Part shown: in pieces, positions 16,566 to 28,500 of the stretch
Numbering within the stretch: position 1 is the first letter of the stretch
Layout: each line of letters starts with the position of its first letter
DNA from: Nonomuraea sp. PA05
GTDB lineage: Bacteria > Actinomycetota > Actinomycetes > Streptosporangiales > Streptosporangiaceae
Direction: 5' to 3'
Length of the DNA: 64,000 nt
Assembly (NCBI RefSeq): GCF_008086045.1
Contig: NZ_VSEY01000013.1
Location: 186,001-250,000 of the forward strand
Position numbers and translations under genes: made by a program
The notes under the pieces: model-generated
The model's input: the letters and a program-made list of their open reading frames with translations, nothing else
Told to the model about the DNA's origin: nothing
The model's database searches: none

Positions 16566-19500
16566 TGGCGGGCAGAACCAATGCCAACGACGCCCGCAAA
16601 CCCGCAGCAAGTGCCCACGCATTCGACGGCGGCATCGCCACCAAGGACGTCGAGCCCGTCTGGCAGACCGAGGCGTTGCCTGGCTGGGTGGTCCATCACC
16701 TGATCCCGCTCCTCACCGCCGGCCAGAGCTGGCCCAAGGGCAGCGAGAGCAAGCTGTGGGAACTGCGCGTCGAGTACGTCAAGCTGATGAACCTGCTCAT
16801 CGGCACCCTCGACCCCACCGCCGCCACGGTGCAGAGCCTCAACGGCAGCCTCCAATCCCCCGCCAAACCGGCCGTCTTCAAACGGCTCGCAGCCCTGTCC
16901 GACGACAAGGCCGGCGTGGTCGCCAAGGCACAGGAGGCCTTCTCCTACGCCAAGATGGTCGACAACTTCGCCCGGGAGACCCAGTACTCCAAACTCTCGG
17001 TCAACGTCGCGTTCTGGGTGGCGGTGATCGCCGCGTTCATCGCCCTGGTCGCGGCCGGCTTCGCCCCGCTGGCGAGCCTGCTGCTGCGCAGCGCGGGCAC
17101 GGCGGGCGCGAGCCGGATCGCCCTGATCATGCAACGCCTGGCCCTCGCGGCCTCCCGAGCGGGCACCGTAGCCAAGAGCGGCCAGATCACCAAACTCGCC
17201 GCGGCCGGCACCGGCAGCAAGTTCCTCAACGGAGCACTGGTCTACGAACTGTTCGAGGAGATCACCGAAGAGGTCTTCATCGACGTCTGGGCGCAGTACC
17301 AGCAGATCAAGATGGGCACCCGCGACACCTGGGACTGGAAGAAGATCCAGGCCGCGGCGATCGGCGCCGGCACCGGCGCGGTCATCGGCACCAGGCTCGG
17401 CGGGCCGGTGTCCCGCTTCACCAACGACCTGCCCGGCATCTCCCGGCTGAACAGGATCGCCGGCGACAAGAGCGGGGTCGGCAACGCCTTCCTGCGCTTT
17501 CCCGGCCGCGCGCTGAACACGGGCCTGAACAACATGGTCGCCTCGCCTGCCGGCAGCATCGTCGCCAACTACGTCGTGTACGACCAGTTCTCGCTGCCGG
17601 GCGCGGAGGGCATGTACGGCGGCTTCCTCGGCGGCGCCGGACGCACCAACACCATCAGCCCGTTCAATCCGTCCGTCGTGCTGGCGATCGCCAACCCGAT
17701 GTCCACCCTGAGCAGCGCGTTCGACACCGCGATCACCACGCCACCCGACAGCCTCGCCACCGTCGGCGCCGTCCCCGCCGGGCCGCAGCCCGGCTCTCCC
17801 GGCAACTCCGCCGCGCTGGCGTTGCCGTCCCAGCAGCAGGCGGCCGACCTCACCGGCCCGGCCAGACGCGACCGGGGCGGCACGATCACCGACCCCGTCC
17901 TCCCGCATCCCACCCCGAAGCGGACAGCAGCCGCACCGGCGCCCGACATCATCACTCCCGACGCGAACCAGACGAACCGACCGCAGAACGACGACACCGC
18001 CGACGCGCGGCAAGTCCTTCCGGCTGTCCAGCAGGACGAGAAGCCGGAGATTCAGGACCAGAGCACGGGCCAGGCGCAGCCTGCCAGGCACGCGGGTTCG
18101 CCCGCCGATCAGCAGGCCACGCCCACCGGAGAGCCGGCTCCAGCCGAACCTTCGGCCGTATCCGCAGGACCACCGGAAGCAGGCAGCACCCCGGAGCCGA
18201 CCGGCGTCTCCGAGCCGACCAGCACCCCAGAACCGGTCAACGCCCCAGAACCGGTCAACGCCCCAGAACCGGTCAGCGCTCCGGAGGTGGCCGCCGCTCC
18301 GGAGGCCGCCGACAGGCCCGACGGTGTCGGCGAGCCTCAGACCGTCCTCCCGCCGGAAGTCACCACCCCCCGGCAGGACACCGCCACGCCCGACACCGCC
18401 ACGCCCGACACCGCCACGCCCGACACCGCCACCGAGGCGGCTTACACCACCGGCTCCTCGGCCTCGCCCTCGTCAGCCTCGCCCGCCCCGATCCAGCAGC
18501 CCTCGAACGGCACCCCCGCAGCAGGCCTGATCACCCGGCTGATCGGAGCGGCCCGCCGCACCAGAGACGCCTACGCGCTCGTCACCGGCCGCCCTGACAA
18601 GGACAGCGGATTCGTCGCCGACGGCCGCCACCCTGATGTGCCCTCGCTCACCGTGCAGGAGGCCAGGGCGGCGTTCGAGGCCGAGGTCCGCGCCTCCGAC
18701 CTCGGGGCGACGGTCACCGGCCTGCGCTGGACGGGCCCCGGCACCCTGGTGGTCGAGCTCAGCGACCTGCCTGCTCAGACGTTCGTCCTCGAGGTGGGCC
18801 CGGTCCGTCGGGGGCACCTCGGCCGTACCGTGGTGGGTGAGGGCGATGTCAACGAGGTACGCCTGGCTCCGCGCGTAGCCCCCGATCAGGTGGCCCGGCT
18901 GGTGCTGCACGAGATCGTCGACACCCTGCACGCCAGGAACCATCCTCGCCAGCACCTGCTCCGGCGGTTGGGCACCCTGCTCACCAGCCGGAACGAGTGC
19001 CTGACGGCCCGCCGGCACGAGGAAGCGTTCCTGACCCGCAGGATCGGCGAAGTGAGCGCCGCCGAGCAGCCCGCCCTCATGGCGCAGCGTGACGCCGTGC
19101 GCAACATCCTGCTGGCTCACGGTCTGCCGAGGCTGCCGGCCATCAGCCCTGCGCCGGATCCGGTACCCGCCCCCTCGCCGGTGACCGACCCGCTCACCCG
19201 GCTGCGCGAACGTGATCAGGCGGTCGCCTCGGCCAGACACGATCTGGAGCAGGCGCTGGCGGGACAGATCGACCGGCTCCTGCAGATCGAGATGGCGCTC
19301 CAACTGCAGGCGATGGCGGCGACCGGCACGGCTGCGAACCCGCTGCTGACCGCGGTCTCGCGGACGAGGGCCGCTTACGAGAACGCTCAGTCGCTCCTCC
19401 ACACCGCGACCGGTTCCACCACGCGGGTGACTGACTTCGCCCAGGCGTTGCACACCGCTCGCCTGCTCCACCAGCTGTATGAGGAACAGGTGGAGGCGCT

Positions 19501-22500
19501 GGTCACGGTCCCCGCCCTGCCGGAGAGGCCGCAGGATCCGGAAGCGCTCCGCCGGCACATCGCCGCGTTGCATGCCGTCGCCTCCGGCCTCACCGGCGCG
19601 GCGTGGACCTCACCCGGCACGGCGGCGGATCAGCAGGCCGCGGCAGCCTCAGCGGTGCGAGCCGCCGAAACTTATCAGAGCCTCCTGGACGAGGTGGACG
19701 CGGCGCGGGTGGTGCTCGCTCCGCCGGACGTGCTGGTCACACAGCTGCTACGGCTCGGCGCCACCTACGAGCGGCACTACCGGCAGATCACGGCGCAGGA
19801 TCGGGCGGCGAGCACGCGCGGCGCCCAGAACATCGACGAGCTGCACCGTGCCCTGCTCGATCAGGTTTCCGGCCGCAAGAGCGCGGCCGTGGCACTGCGC
19901 GCCACCGTCGAGGCGCTCGGTGAGGTCGTCACGACCCAGGGCGATTCGGTGACCGCCTACAACCTGGCGGCCGGCCACGCCTACGCCCTCGCGGCAGAAG
20001 CCCTGGCCGCCCAGCGCCGTGGCGAGGCCCGCCTGTGGCAGACCAGGGCGGAAAACCTCAGCCGCGTCGCCGAGTTGCAGCAGACGGCCTGGGAGCTGGC
20101 GAGAGCCGCCCGCGACGCTCACCAGGAGCTCGCCGACCTGCTGGCCGAGGTGATCGCGGGAACATCGATCGACTACAGCCGGTTGAGCGTCCTCACGGAC
20201 GCGGCCGCCGCGGCCCTGCACCGCTATCAACAGGAGATCGACCAGCTTCCACCGGCGATGCCACCCGGCCTTCCCGGACTGTCCGAGGTGCCGTCCACGG
20301 CACAGACACGGCTCCGGACCCACATCCAGGAAAGAGCCGAGGCGCTGGAGGCCGCCTACCGGCACAACGCCGACCTCAGTCTCAGGCACTGGCGCGACGC
20401 CGAGACAGCGAACCTGGACCTGCTCGAAGCCCGGGACAAGGCGACGAAACACGCGCGCAAGCGCGACGACAGCGCCGGCGAACGCGTTCGCAGAGAAGAG
20501 GCGAACGCCAGGGTGGCGGAATCCACCCTGGTCCACCACCTCCGCATGGAAGAGCAGTACGCGGCCGCCGCGACCGCCGCCCTGCACGCGCTCCAAGCCA
20601 TCGAACCGGCGCTGGCCGCCCTGGACGAGGTGACCACGCCGCACGATCCCGCGACCCCGCAGGTCGAGCAGGCTCTGCGAGAGCTGACGACTCGCGAGGA
20701 GACCTACGACTCGGTGTACCGGGCGACGCTGCCGCCCGTGGAGGCGCTGACCGGGAGCAAGATCGCGGGCCCGGTCGCGAACCTCACCGCGCTGACCGAA
20801 GCGGTCAACGAGCTGCTCACGCAGCAGGGAGTGGCCGCGCGGATCACCGAGGAGGAGCTGCGCTGGTCGATCCGCCAGGCCTTCCACACCGCGCTCTCCC
20901 CGGACGGCATGATCCTGCGCCTGAACACGACCACCGGCGCGCAGCTTCGGCTCCGATTGAAGCTGGACGACCTCAAGGAGGTCGCACGACCGGACAGCTC
21001 CCACTCCGAGACCATGTTCGGGCTGCTGCGTCAGGGCGGCGGCCAGACCGCCACGACCGACCTCCGCTCGCTCAGCGGCAACATGAACCTGCCCCTGATG
21101 GCCTGGATCCGAGCTTTGCTGGACGCGATTCCGATCGGCGCTTCCCTGTATGCCGACCTCGCCAGGGCAGTGGCGCACTTCGGTGTGCTGAACGCCAAGG
21201 CCAGACGGGGTCGCGGCCACACGGTCACCACCTCGGCGCAGAGCACCGCGCTGGGCGGCAACGTCGAGGACAACCGGGGCATGGCCGCGATGTTCGACGC
21301 CAGAGCCACCTGGGAGGTGGAACTGCTCACGCCGTCCGGCCGCCCGGTGCGGCGAGCGCTGCCCGCCGATGACGAAACCGCGCGTCAGAGCCTGTGGGTC
21401 TCTCATGCCTACCTGTCCGGCCCTGCCGAGACCATCCAGCTTCCGGAAGCGGACCGGCGGCGGGGTCCCTTTCCTGAGCACGTCGCCTCCAGTATGACCG
21501 GCCTGCCCACGCTGGCCGGCCAGGTGACCGACCGGCTCGCGAGCGCCGGGCTCAGCCCCGTGGCCCGTGACCAGATCACCACAACGATCACCGAGGACCT
21601 GCCCAGCTACCTGGGTGAGGCCATGAACGACCCGTCGGGTCTGCGCCGCGCCATCACGGTGAACGGCCAAGTAGTAGGCCTGGTGACGGTGCGCACCAGA
21701 GTGGTGTCCGACGGCGAGCTCGTCGGCGGCCCGACCACCAAGCAGCACCAGGAGCGCCTGCGCAACGCGTCTTCCAACGCGGGCCAGAGCCGGTCCGACA
21801 GCCACGACGGAGGCCTCGGACTGGAGGTGGGCGCCAACGTGGATCCGGAGGGCAACCCCGCCGGGAACTTCCCTCCGCACGTCAGCGCGGGAGTCGATCG
21901 GGGGCAATCGTCTTCGGTGTCCACCAGCGCGAACGCGGTGGCGATCCATCCGAGCGTGCAGCGCTGGGCAGGCCATACCCAGGGCTATCTGCTGGACCTG
22001 GAGCACACCGTGACGATCCAGCTGTTCGGCACGGGCTCGCACACGGTGCGTACCGTTTCCGGTACGAGCACCGGGCTGTTCCGCATTCCGGAACCGGACG
22101 CCTACCGCTACGGCCTGCCGGTCGATGCGGCGGCGGAGGCCGGGCACGACCCGGACGGAACCGTCCTCCTCAGGGACGATCCCGTCGCGGCAGATCCGCC
22201 TGGCAGAGTCGGTGAGCTGCCCTCCTGGTACGGCGACGGCCCGGGACAGACCCGCGGCGCGGGCCCCGCACTGGTACAGCAGATCACCGGCATGGACACG
22301 ATCCGTGCACGTGTCGAGGAACAGCTACGGGCCAAGGGCCTGCTGCCCAAGCTCAAGAACGGCGTGCCCGCCTACTCCTCGCTCCCCTGGGTCAGGGCGA
22401 GTCAGATCGCCAACGAGCAGCTCATCGCCGAACAGTTCTCGGCGTCGCGCCTGGAGGCGGGCTACGACCAGGCCGCGCAAGAAGGATTGTTCATCAACCT

Positions 22501-25500
22501 GGTCCATCACGGGGAGGGCCTCGCGGCCAGGCACTACACCCTGCGCATCAAGCTGTCGCAGGATTTCGATCATGTCGATTACCAGGGTGTCACCGACGCC
22601 GAGCCGGTGGTGAACCTGGACATCGGCTCGGACACCTATGTCACGTCGCACACTCACGGCACGTCTTCGCAGACCACCTGGAAGGCCGGTGAGGGTTTCA
22701 CCAACGACCCCGGGGCCGACGTCGGAGGAGTGAACGGCTCCTACAGTCAAGGCGAGAGCGGCCAGGCCACGACCGTCACGGGAAGCACCGTCAATCAGGT
22801 CGTCCTCATGGAGAGCGGTGGACTGACCGCCGTCTTCCGCATCCGGCACACCGTCAGTGTCGATCTGCTGCTCGGCCCGGGCCACGAGGATCACCTCGTC
22901 GAGGATCAAGCCGGTGACGCGCGGGTCCTGCTTCCCGCCGATCTCCTTCCTCTCGCTCCGTCGAAGGACGGGCACCCCCGGCCGGAAAGCCCTCGTCATC
23001 CGACGTCGCGGAAGGCCATGGGGCTGGCCAGAGTCGTCCACCTCGACGTCGGCGACACGGCGACGGACGCCGCGGATGAGCTCGCCGACCCGATCGACCG
23101 CGATTCGCCCCTGTTCCAGCATCTGGCGGCGTTCTTCGACGTACGCAATGTGATCAGCCACCCCGAAGTGTTCTCCTCCGACTCCACCGACAGGTTCTCC
23201 TCCGGCCACCGCACGGGAGTGGACACCCTGACGGCGACCGGTGAACCGCGGAACGAGCCGGTCTCCCTGTCCCTGGCACCGGGCGAGTCCCGCTTCCTGT
23301 CGGCCACCGATCTGGTGGTCGGCGACATCAACCTCACACTCGGCTCCCACGCCGGCTCCGCCCAACGGTCCGCATCTCAAGGGGCTGGAATCACGACCGG
23401 GGTGCCGCTGCCGGGACAGGTGGGCTCCGAGGGCGGTGCCGGAGGCTCTCGATCAACGACCTCGGCACACGAGCGGAAGGTCATCGCCGGGCCGGAGCGG
23501 CTGGGCATCGACACGGGCAAGCAGTACCTCTTCGCGATGGACGTCACCTCGGGACTGACCGCGGGCGTCGGCGGCGAGGCCGCCGAGGCACACAGGGGTA
23601 CCGTCGTCTACCAGCTCGCCGAGCGCGACGCGCTCGACCTGTACGCGAGCGGAGAGGTGAAGCTGCCCCTGCACCAGGCGGCCGACGCGGCCGAACGGCT
23701 GATGAGCGGCGACCTGCAGCTCAGCCGCCGGATCGCGGTCAGGTTCCTGAACCGCTACCTTGCGGACCTGGCCGACGCGCGGAAGCGGAACGCGGGCTGG
23801 CCGGTGGTGCCCGGCGTTCCCCTCACCGCGTGGCACACGACTGGACGGGCCCTGGCCCGGCTCCTTGAGCTGTTCCCTGACGACCGGCTCACCGAGTTGC
23901 TGCCGCCGGGCGTGTCTCCCGGTCCGCCGAGCGAGACGGCCGACGACACTCGCGACCGCCTGTTGAGCAAGGCCGAGTTCTACTCCCACGTCATGGGCAA
24001 GCTGGAAGCCGACGCCAAGCGGCTGGAGAACGGGGAGGTCCCCGGCGAACTGGCGCCGAACTACAGCGACTCCATCGGCATGAGCACCGTCAAACAGGTC
24101 GACCTCCACCCCGCCGGAGAACCGGACACGGACGTGGACCTGCTGAGCCAGATCAGGGACGCGGTCAACGAGGTGGCGCCGGGCGCACTCGACCAGGACA
24201 CCAAGCTGTGGCGGGGCCTGATGACCGACTTCTCCCGCGAGACCTGGCTGGGGAAGATCGACAGCATGCTCGACCCGGACTCGCCGGGCAACGACTACAC
24301 CGTCGAGATCGACGGGGTCGAGGACCTGCTGGAGGTCACCGTACGGGCTGAGCTGGGCGAGGATGTGGCGTACCGGGGAGAGGTCTTCGACTACGGCCAG
24401 ATCTTCCAGACCTACTCCATGCTCGAGGAGAACGTCTCCGAGTCCTCGAGCGCGGCCGTCAGCCCGAGCGGCAAGCTGGGCCAGGAAGCGTCGGAGAACA
24501 AGGACTCAGGCGCCACAGGCGTCAACCGCGGGCATACCGGCAAGGGCGCGAGCAATGCGCAGCAGACCCGGGTGCAGCGGGTGGCCTCGTTCAGGGGTCC
24601 CCTGGGGGAGGTGCGCCAGGGCATCAGGCTCTCCATCGAGGTGCGGAGAGTTCCCAAGACGCAGAAGGCGCGACCGGGCCAGGGAGTCCCGCGGCTGCCG
24701 CGGTCGGCCTCCAGGCACGTGTCGGGCACCATCGACAGGCTCATCCCGGCGGGCATGGTCGCGCGCCCCGGCACAGTCGCCGCTCCCGCACCCGCCGTCC
24801 CCGATCCCCGGCTGATTCCCGTACCCGAGAACTTCGCCGTCGAGACCACCCGCGTCAGGAACCTCGCGGCAACCATCGAGCAGAGGCTGAAGGACGAGCT
24901 GGGTGTCAACCTCCACCCCTCCGACGCGAAGGCGCTGGCCCGGCTGTTATCAGGAAATTTCAGGAACAGCCTGTTCGAGCGGATGACCGCCAAGGACGGG
25001 TACATGGTGCTCCAGGTGCCCGGCAACGACGGAACGACCGTGCGCATCCACCTCGGGGCGGTGCTGTCCGAACCCGTGGTGATCGCCGCCGGTCTCGAAG
25101 CCACCGAGATCGGCCAGGCCGACCGCCGGCAGTGGACCACCTCGGCGAGCGCGGACCGCACCCGGCTGCGTCCGACCGGAGTCGCCTTCGGCAGCGACGG
25201 ACGTGACGAGTTCCTGCCACCTGATATGACGGGCGATCTGGCGGCCGGCAACCGTGACCTGATCGTCGACAGCTCATCGGTCAGCGGCGGCAACCGGGCC
25301 GAGACCAGCGTCTTCGAGGAGGGCGACGCCTCCTCTGTCAGGTTCCGGGTCGACTACCACGTACGCTTCGAGGTCTGGTCGGACCCGGACACCGACCTGA
25401 AGCCGTCGCACGTCACGCCGGCGCGGCACGTCGCGACGGGCGACGTCGACGTGATCCTCTTCGACGAGGTCATGCGGGCGATCCAGAGGCAGGCGGAAAC

Positions 25501-28500
25501 CCCGGCCCCGGTCGCCGCCCTCGCTGAGCAGCGCGTGCGGAACGTGCCCGGCCAGTCCATCGCCTCGTACGGGCAGCTCAGGATGGCCCAGCTGCTGTCC
25601 CGCGAGCGCGAGACCGACGTCCGGGTCACCGTCCACCTCGCCGGCCGTCAGCCGCAGACCTTCATCGCCACCCCCGACGGCCGGCTGTATTCCATCGGCG
25701 GCGACGATGCCTTCGCGAGGCGGTTCGCCGGCCTGCCGTCCCCGCTGATCGCGGCAGCCGAGCAGCACGGCATCGACCTGCACGAACTGCACGAGCGCAC
25801 CAGGACGGACGCCAACGGCAGCCTCGCCGAGCACGTGCGGAGAGAGCTGAGCCGGCTCGCCATCCCCCGGCCCGAGCCGGCGGCGCCCAGCTGGCCGGTC
25901 GCCACCGATCCCGACGACCTGGTTCACGGCGATGTCACCCACGGCTCACCGCACGAGGCCTCCAGCTTCATCCCGGACGGCCGTACCAGCCCCGACGACC
26001 TCACGCCGGCCGAAGCCAGACAACTGAGCGACGGAAACCTGCTCCCGGAAGACTTGGGCGACGCCGTCACCGCCATCACCTGGCAGTCGGACACCGAACT
26101 CGTCATCCACCACACCACCCTGGGCGAACTCCACTTCACCATCCAGATCGGCCCCGTCGAAGGCGGCTACCTCGGCCAGACCCAAGCCGAACAAACCCCC
26201 CGCACCTTCACCATGACCCTCACCCCCCGCGTCCACCAGAACCAAGTCGCACGACTCGTCCTCCACGAAATCAGCGACGTCATCCAACACCAACTCGAAA
26301 AAGCACACACCCACACACCCGGACAACCCACCCGCGACGAATGCGCCACCGCCCGCCGCAACGAACTGCGCTACCTCAACCGCAAACACGAGGCGGCCCT
26401 GGCAGAGGGCGACACCACCACCGCCGACCGGCTCGCCCAAGAGATCACCGCACTCCGGAACGACCTCGACGGACCCGCCCATTCGACACGCACGCCCCAG
26501 CTCAACATGAACCCGGCTATCTGGCCAGGAGAGCGGTATGCGAACGTCTACGATCCGCGCGAATCACCCTGGGCCCACCAGTGGGAGGACCTGCGCGCAT
26601 CTGCCACGCCCATCCCGGTGGAGATCATCGAGCCCTCCACGTCAGGGGCGGTCCGCGTCGAAGTACGCCGGATGCTGGTGCCGTGGCAGGGCTCGACGCG
26701 CCCGGTCACGGAATTCACGCTGCGGGTGCTCTACCGTGCGGATCCCGACGTGGGCCCCGACCAGATCGCCCTCGCCCACGCCAACCTGCTCAACGGCGTC
26801 GACCTCTACTACAACCATCAACACCAGTTGCCCGACGGGTCACAGTTGCACGTCCGGGTGGAGTTCGTCCCCGCGCCGGAATCCGTTCCGCCCGAAGGGG
26901 TCATCAAACTTCGCGCGGGCTCCGGCACGATGGCCGCCGACTACGCCGACCGGCGGAGCTGGTACGGCGACGGCGAGCTGATCCGCACGCCGCTGGAGCA
27001 ACTGGCGGCCTACCGCCGGCGCGAGCCCATTCACTACATGAACTGGTACGCACGGCAGGAGCCCGTGGTGTTCGCGCACGAGGTGCTGCACTTGCTCGGC
27101 CTGTTCGACGAATACGTCAAAAGAGGGGTCCCCGGCATGGAGTGGCTCGGCGCCCCGGGGGTCCGCGCGGACGCCAACCTGGCGGGGAACGGGTCGCTCC
27201 GATGGTCGAGGCGCCTGCCGATCCTCGACAGGGACGGCCGTTGGGTCACCGAGATCACCGGCCTGCGTGACCGTTATCTGGAGCACTTCTACGCGCTCAT
27301 CCCGGACGGTGACGCGCGGGCGAAAGTTCCCCTCCGCCGCCCGCTCACCCCGGTGGACGCCGAGGAGTGGACGCGTCCCGCCTACGTTCGCAACGCCTAT
27401 CTTCCCCGCGACATCGGCGGCCTGCTCGACACCTTCCCCGCGAGAGACCGGCCGCTGCTGGACCACCTCATGCTCCTCGACCGCATGGCGGGGCTGTTCT
27501 CCTACCTGCCCCGGCCGACGCTCGACCGGCAGCATCTGGAGTACACGGAAACGCTCATCGAGGCGGCGCGGGAGATCTTCGAGACAGGGCCCGAGCACTC
27601 CTTCGTGTTTCCGGAGCTGGGCTGGCTCAACCATCTGTGCGGCCGCCTGGCGCCCGGTGCGATGCCGCACCATGAGGTGCTGCGCCAGGAGATCAACCGG
27701 CTACTGGGACGCGACCTCTCATCGCCCGTCCACAACGCCCTGACCCGATATCTCATAAAGACCACGGCCGCAGTGTCTCCCCTGGCCGGCGAGACGGGCC
27801 CCGCGACGGTGCACAGGGCTGTCGTCAACAACGTCTACCGCTTGATGCTGGACCTGCGTCAGGCTCCGCGGCTTCACCCCACCTCGGTGGCGGCGCTGAC
27901 ACAGGCGATCGCCATTGCGGAGGATCTGGAACGCGAGATCGCCGCGAGCGCGTCACCGCCCGCCAGCGCGCACCCCGCCGGGGAGTGGACCCGCCCGGAG
28001 GGGGCTCCCGGCGGACGTCACCCCGTCGACATGGGCCATCTGGCGGCGGTGTTCCCCAGAGGCGAGCGTTCGTTGCGCGAACATCTCAGCCTGCTGGAAT
28101 TCATGCAGTGGCTGTTCCGCCACGAGCCACGGCTGACCGGGTGGCATCTGGAGTACACCGACGCGCTCATGGAGACAGCGCGCGAGATCCACGAGGTGCC
28201 GTCCGGGCACGTCGTCGACGCCCGCTCGCTTGATGCGCTCGCGTCCCTGGCCGGCCTCCTGCTCGGCCAGGTTCCGCCGCGTCCGCGGCTGCTGTACGCG
28301 GCGATCAACGACATGCTGGCGCGCGACGCCGCGGCACCTGTCGAGAGGCGACTGGTTCAGTACCTTATGAGCGTCGCGGCCGCCGTGTCCGCCCTGCCCG
28401 GCGAAACGGGTCCGGCGACGATACGCAGGGCCGTCATCGATGAGATCAACCAGCTGGAATCCAAGCTGAGCGGTACGGCCCTGCTGAACCGCGGCAGAGC

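Noticed and set aside
19748..22147. 799-residue minus-strand frame inside the giant toxin gene
   Set aside because: Same reasoning: antisense, low-complexity and without recognisable motifs.
26281..26310. HEISDVIQH helix in repeat module A as a zinc peptidase site
   Set aside because: There is no HExxH spacing; His and His are separated by seven residues, so a zincin site is not supported. The real zinc-type motif is at 27077.
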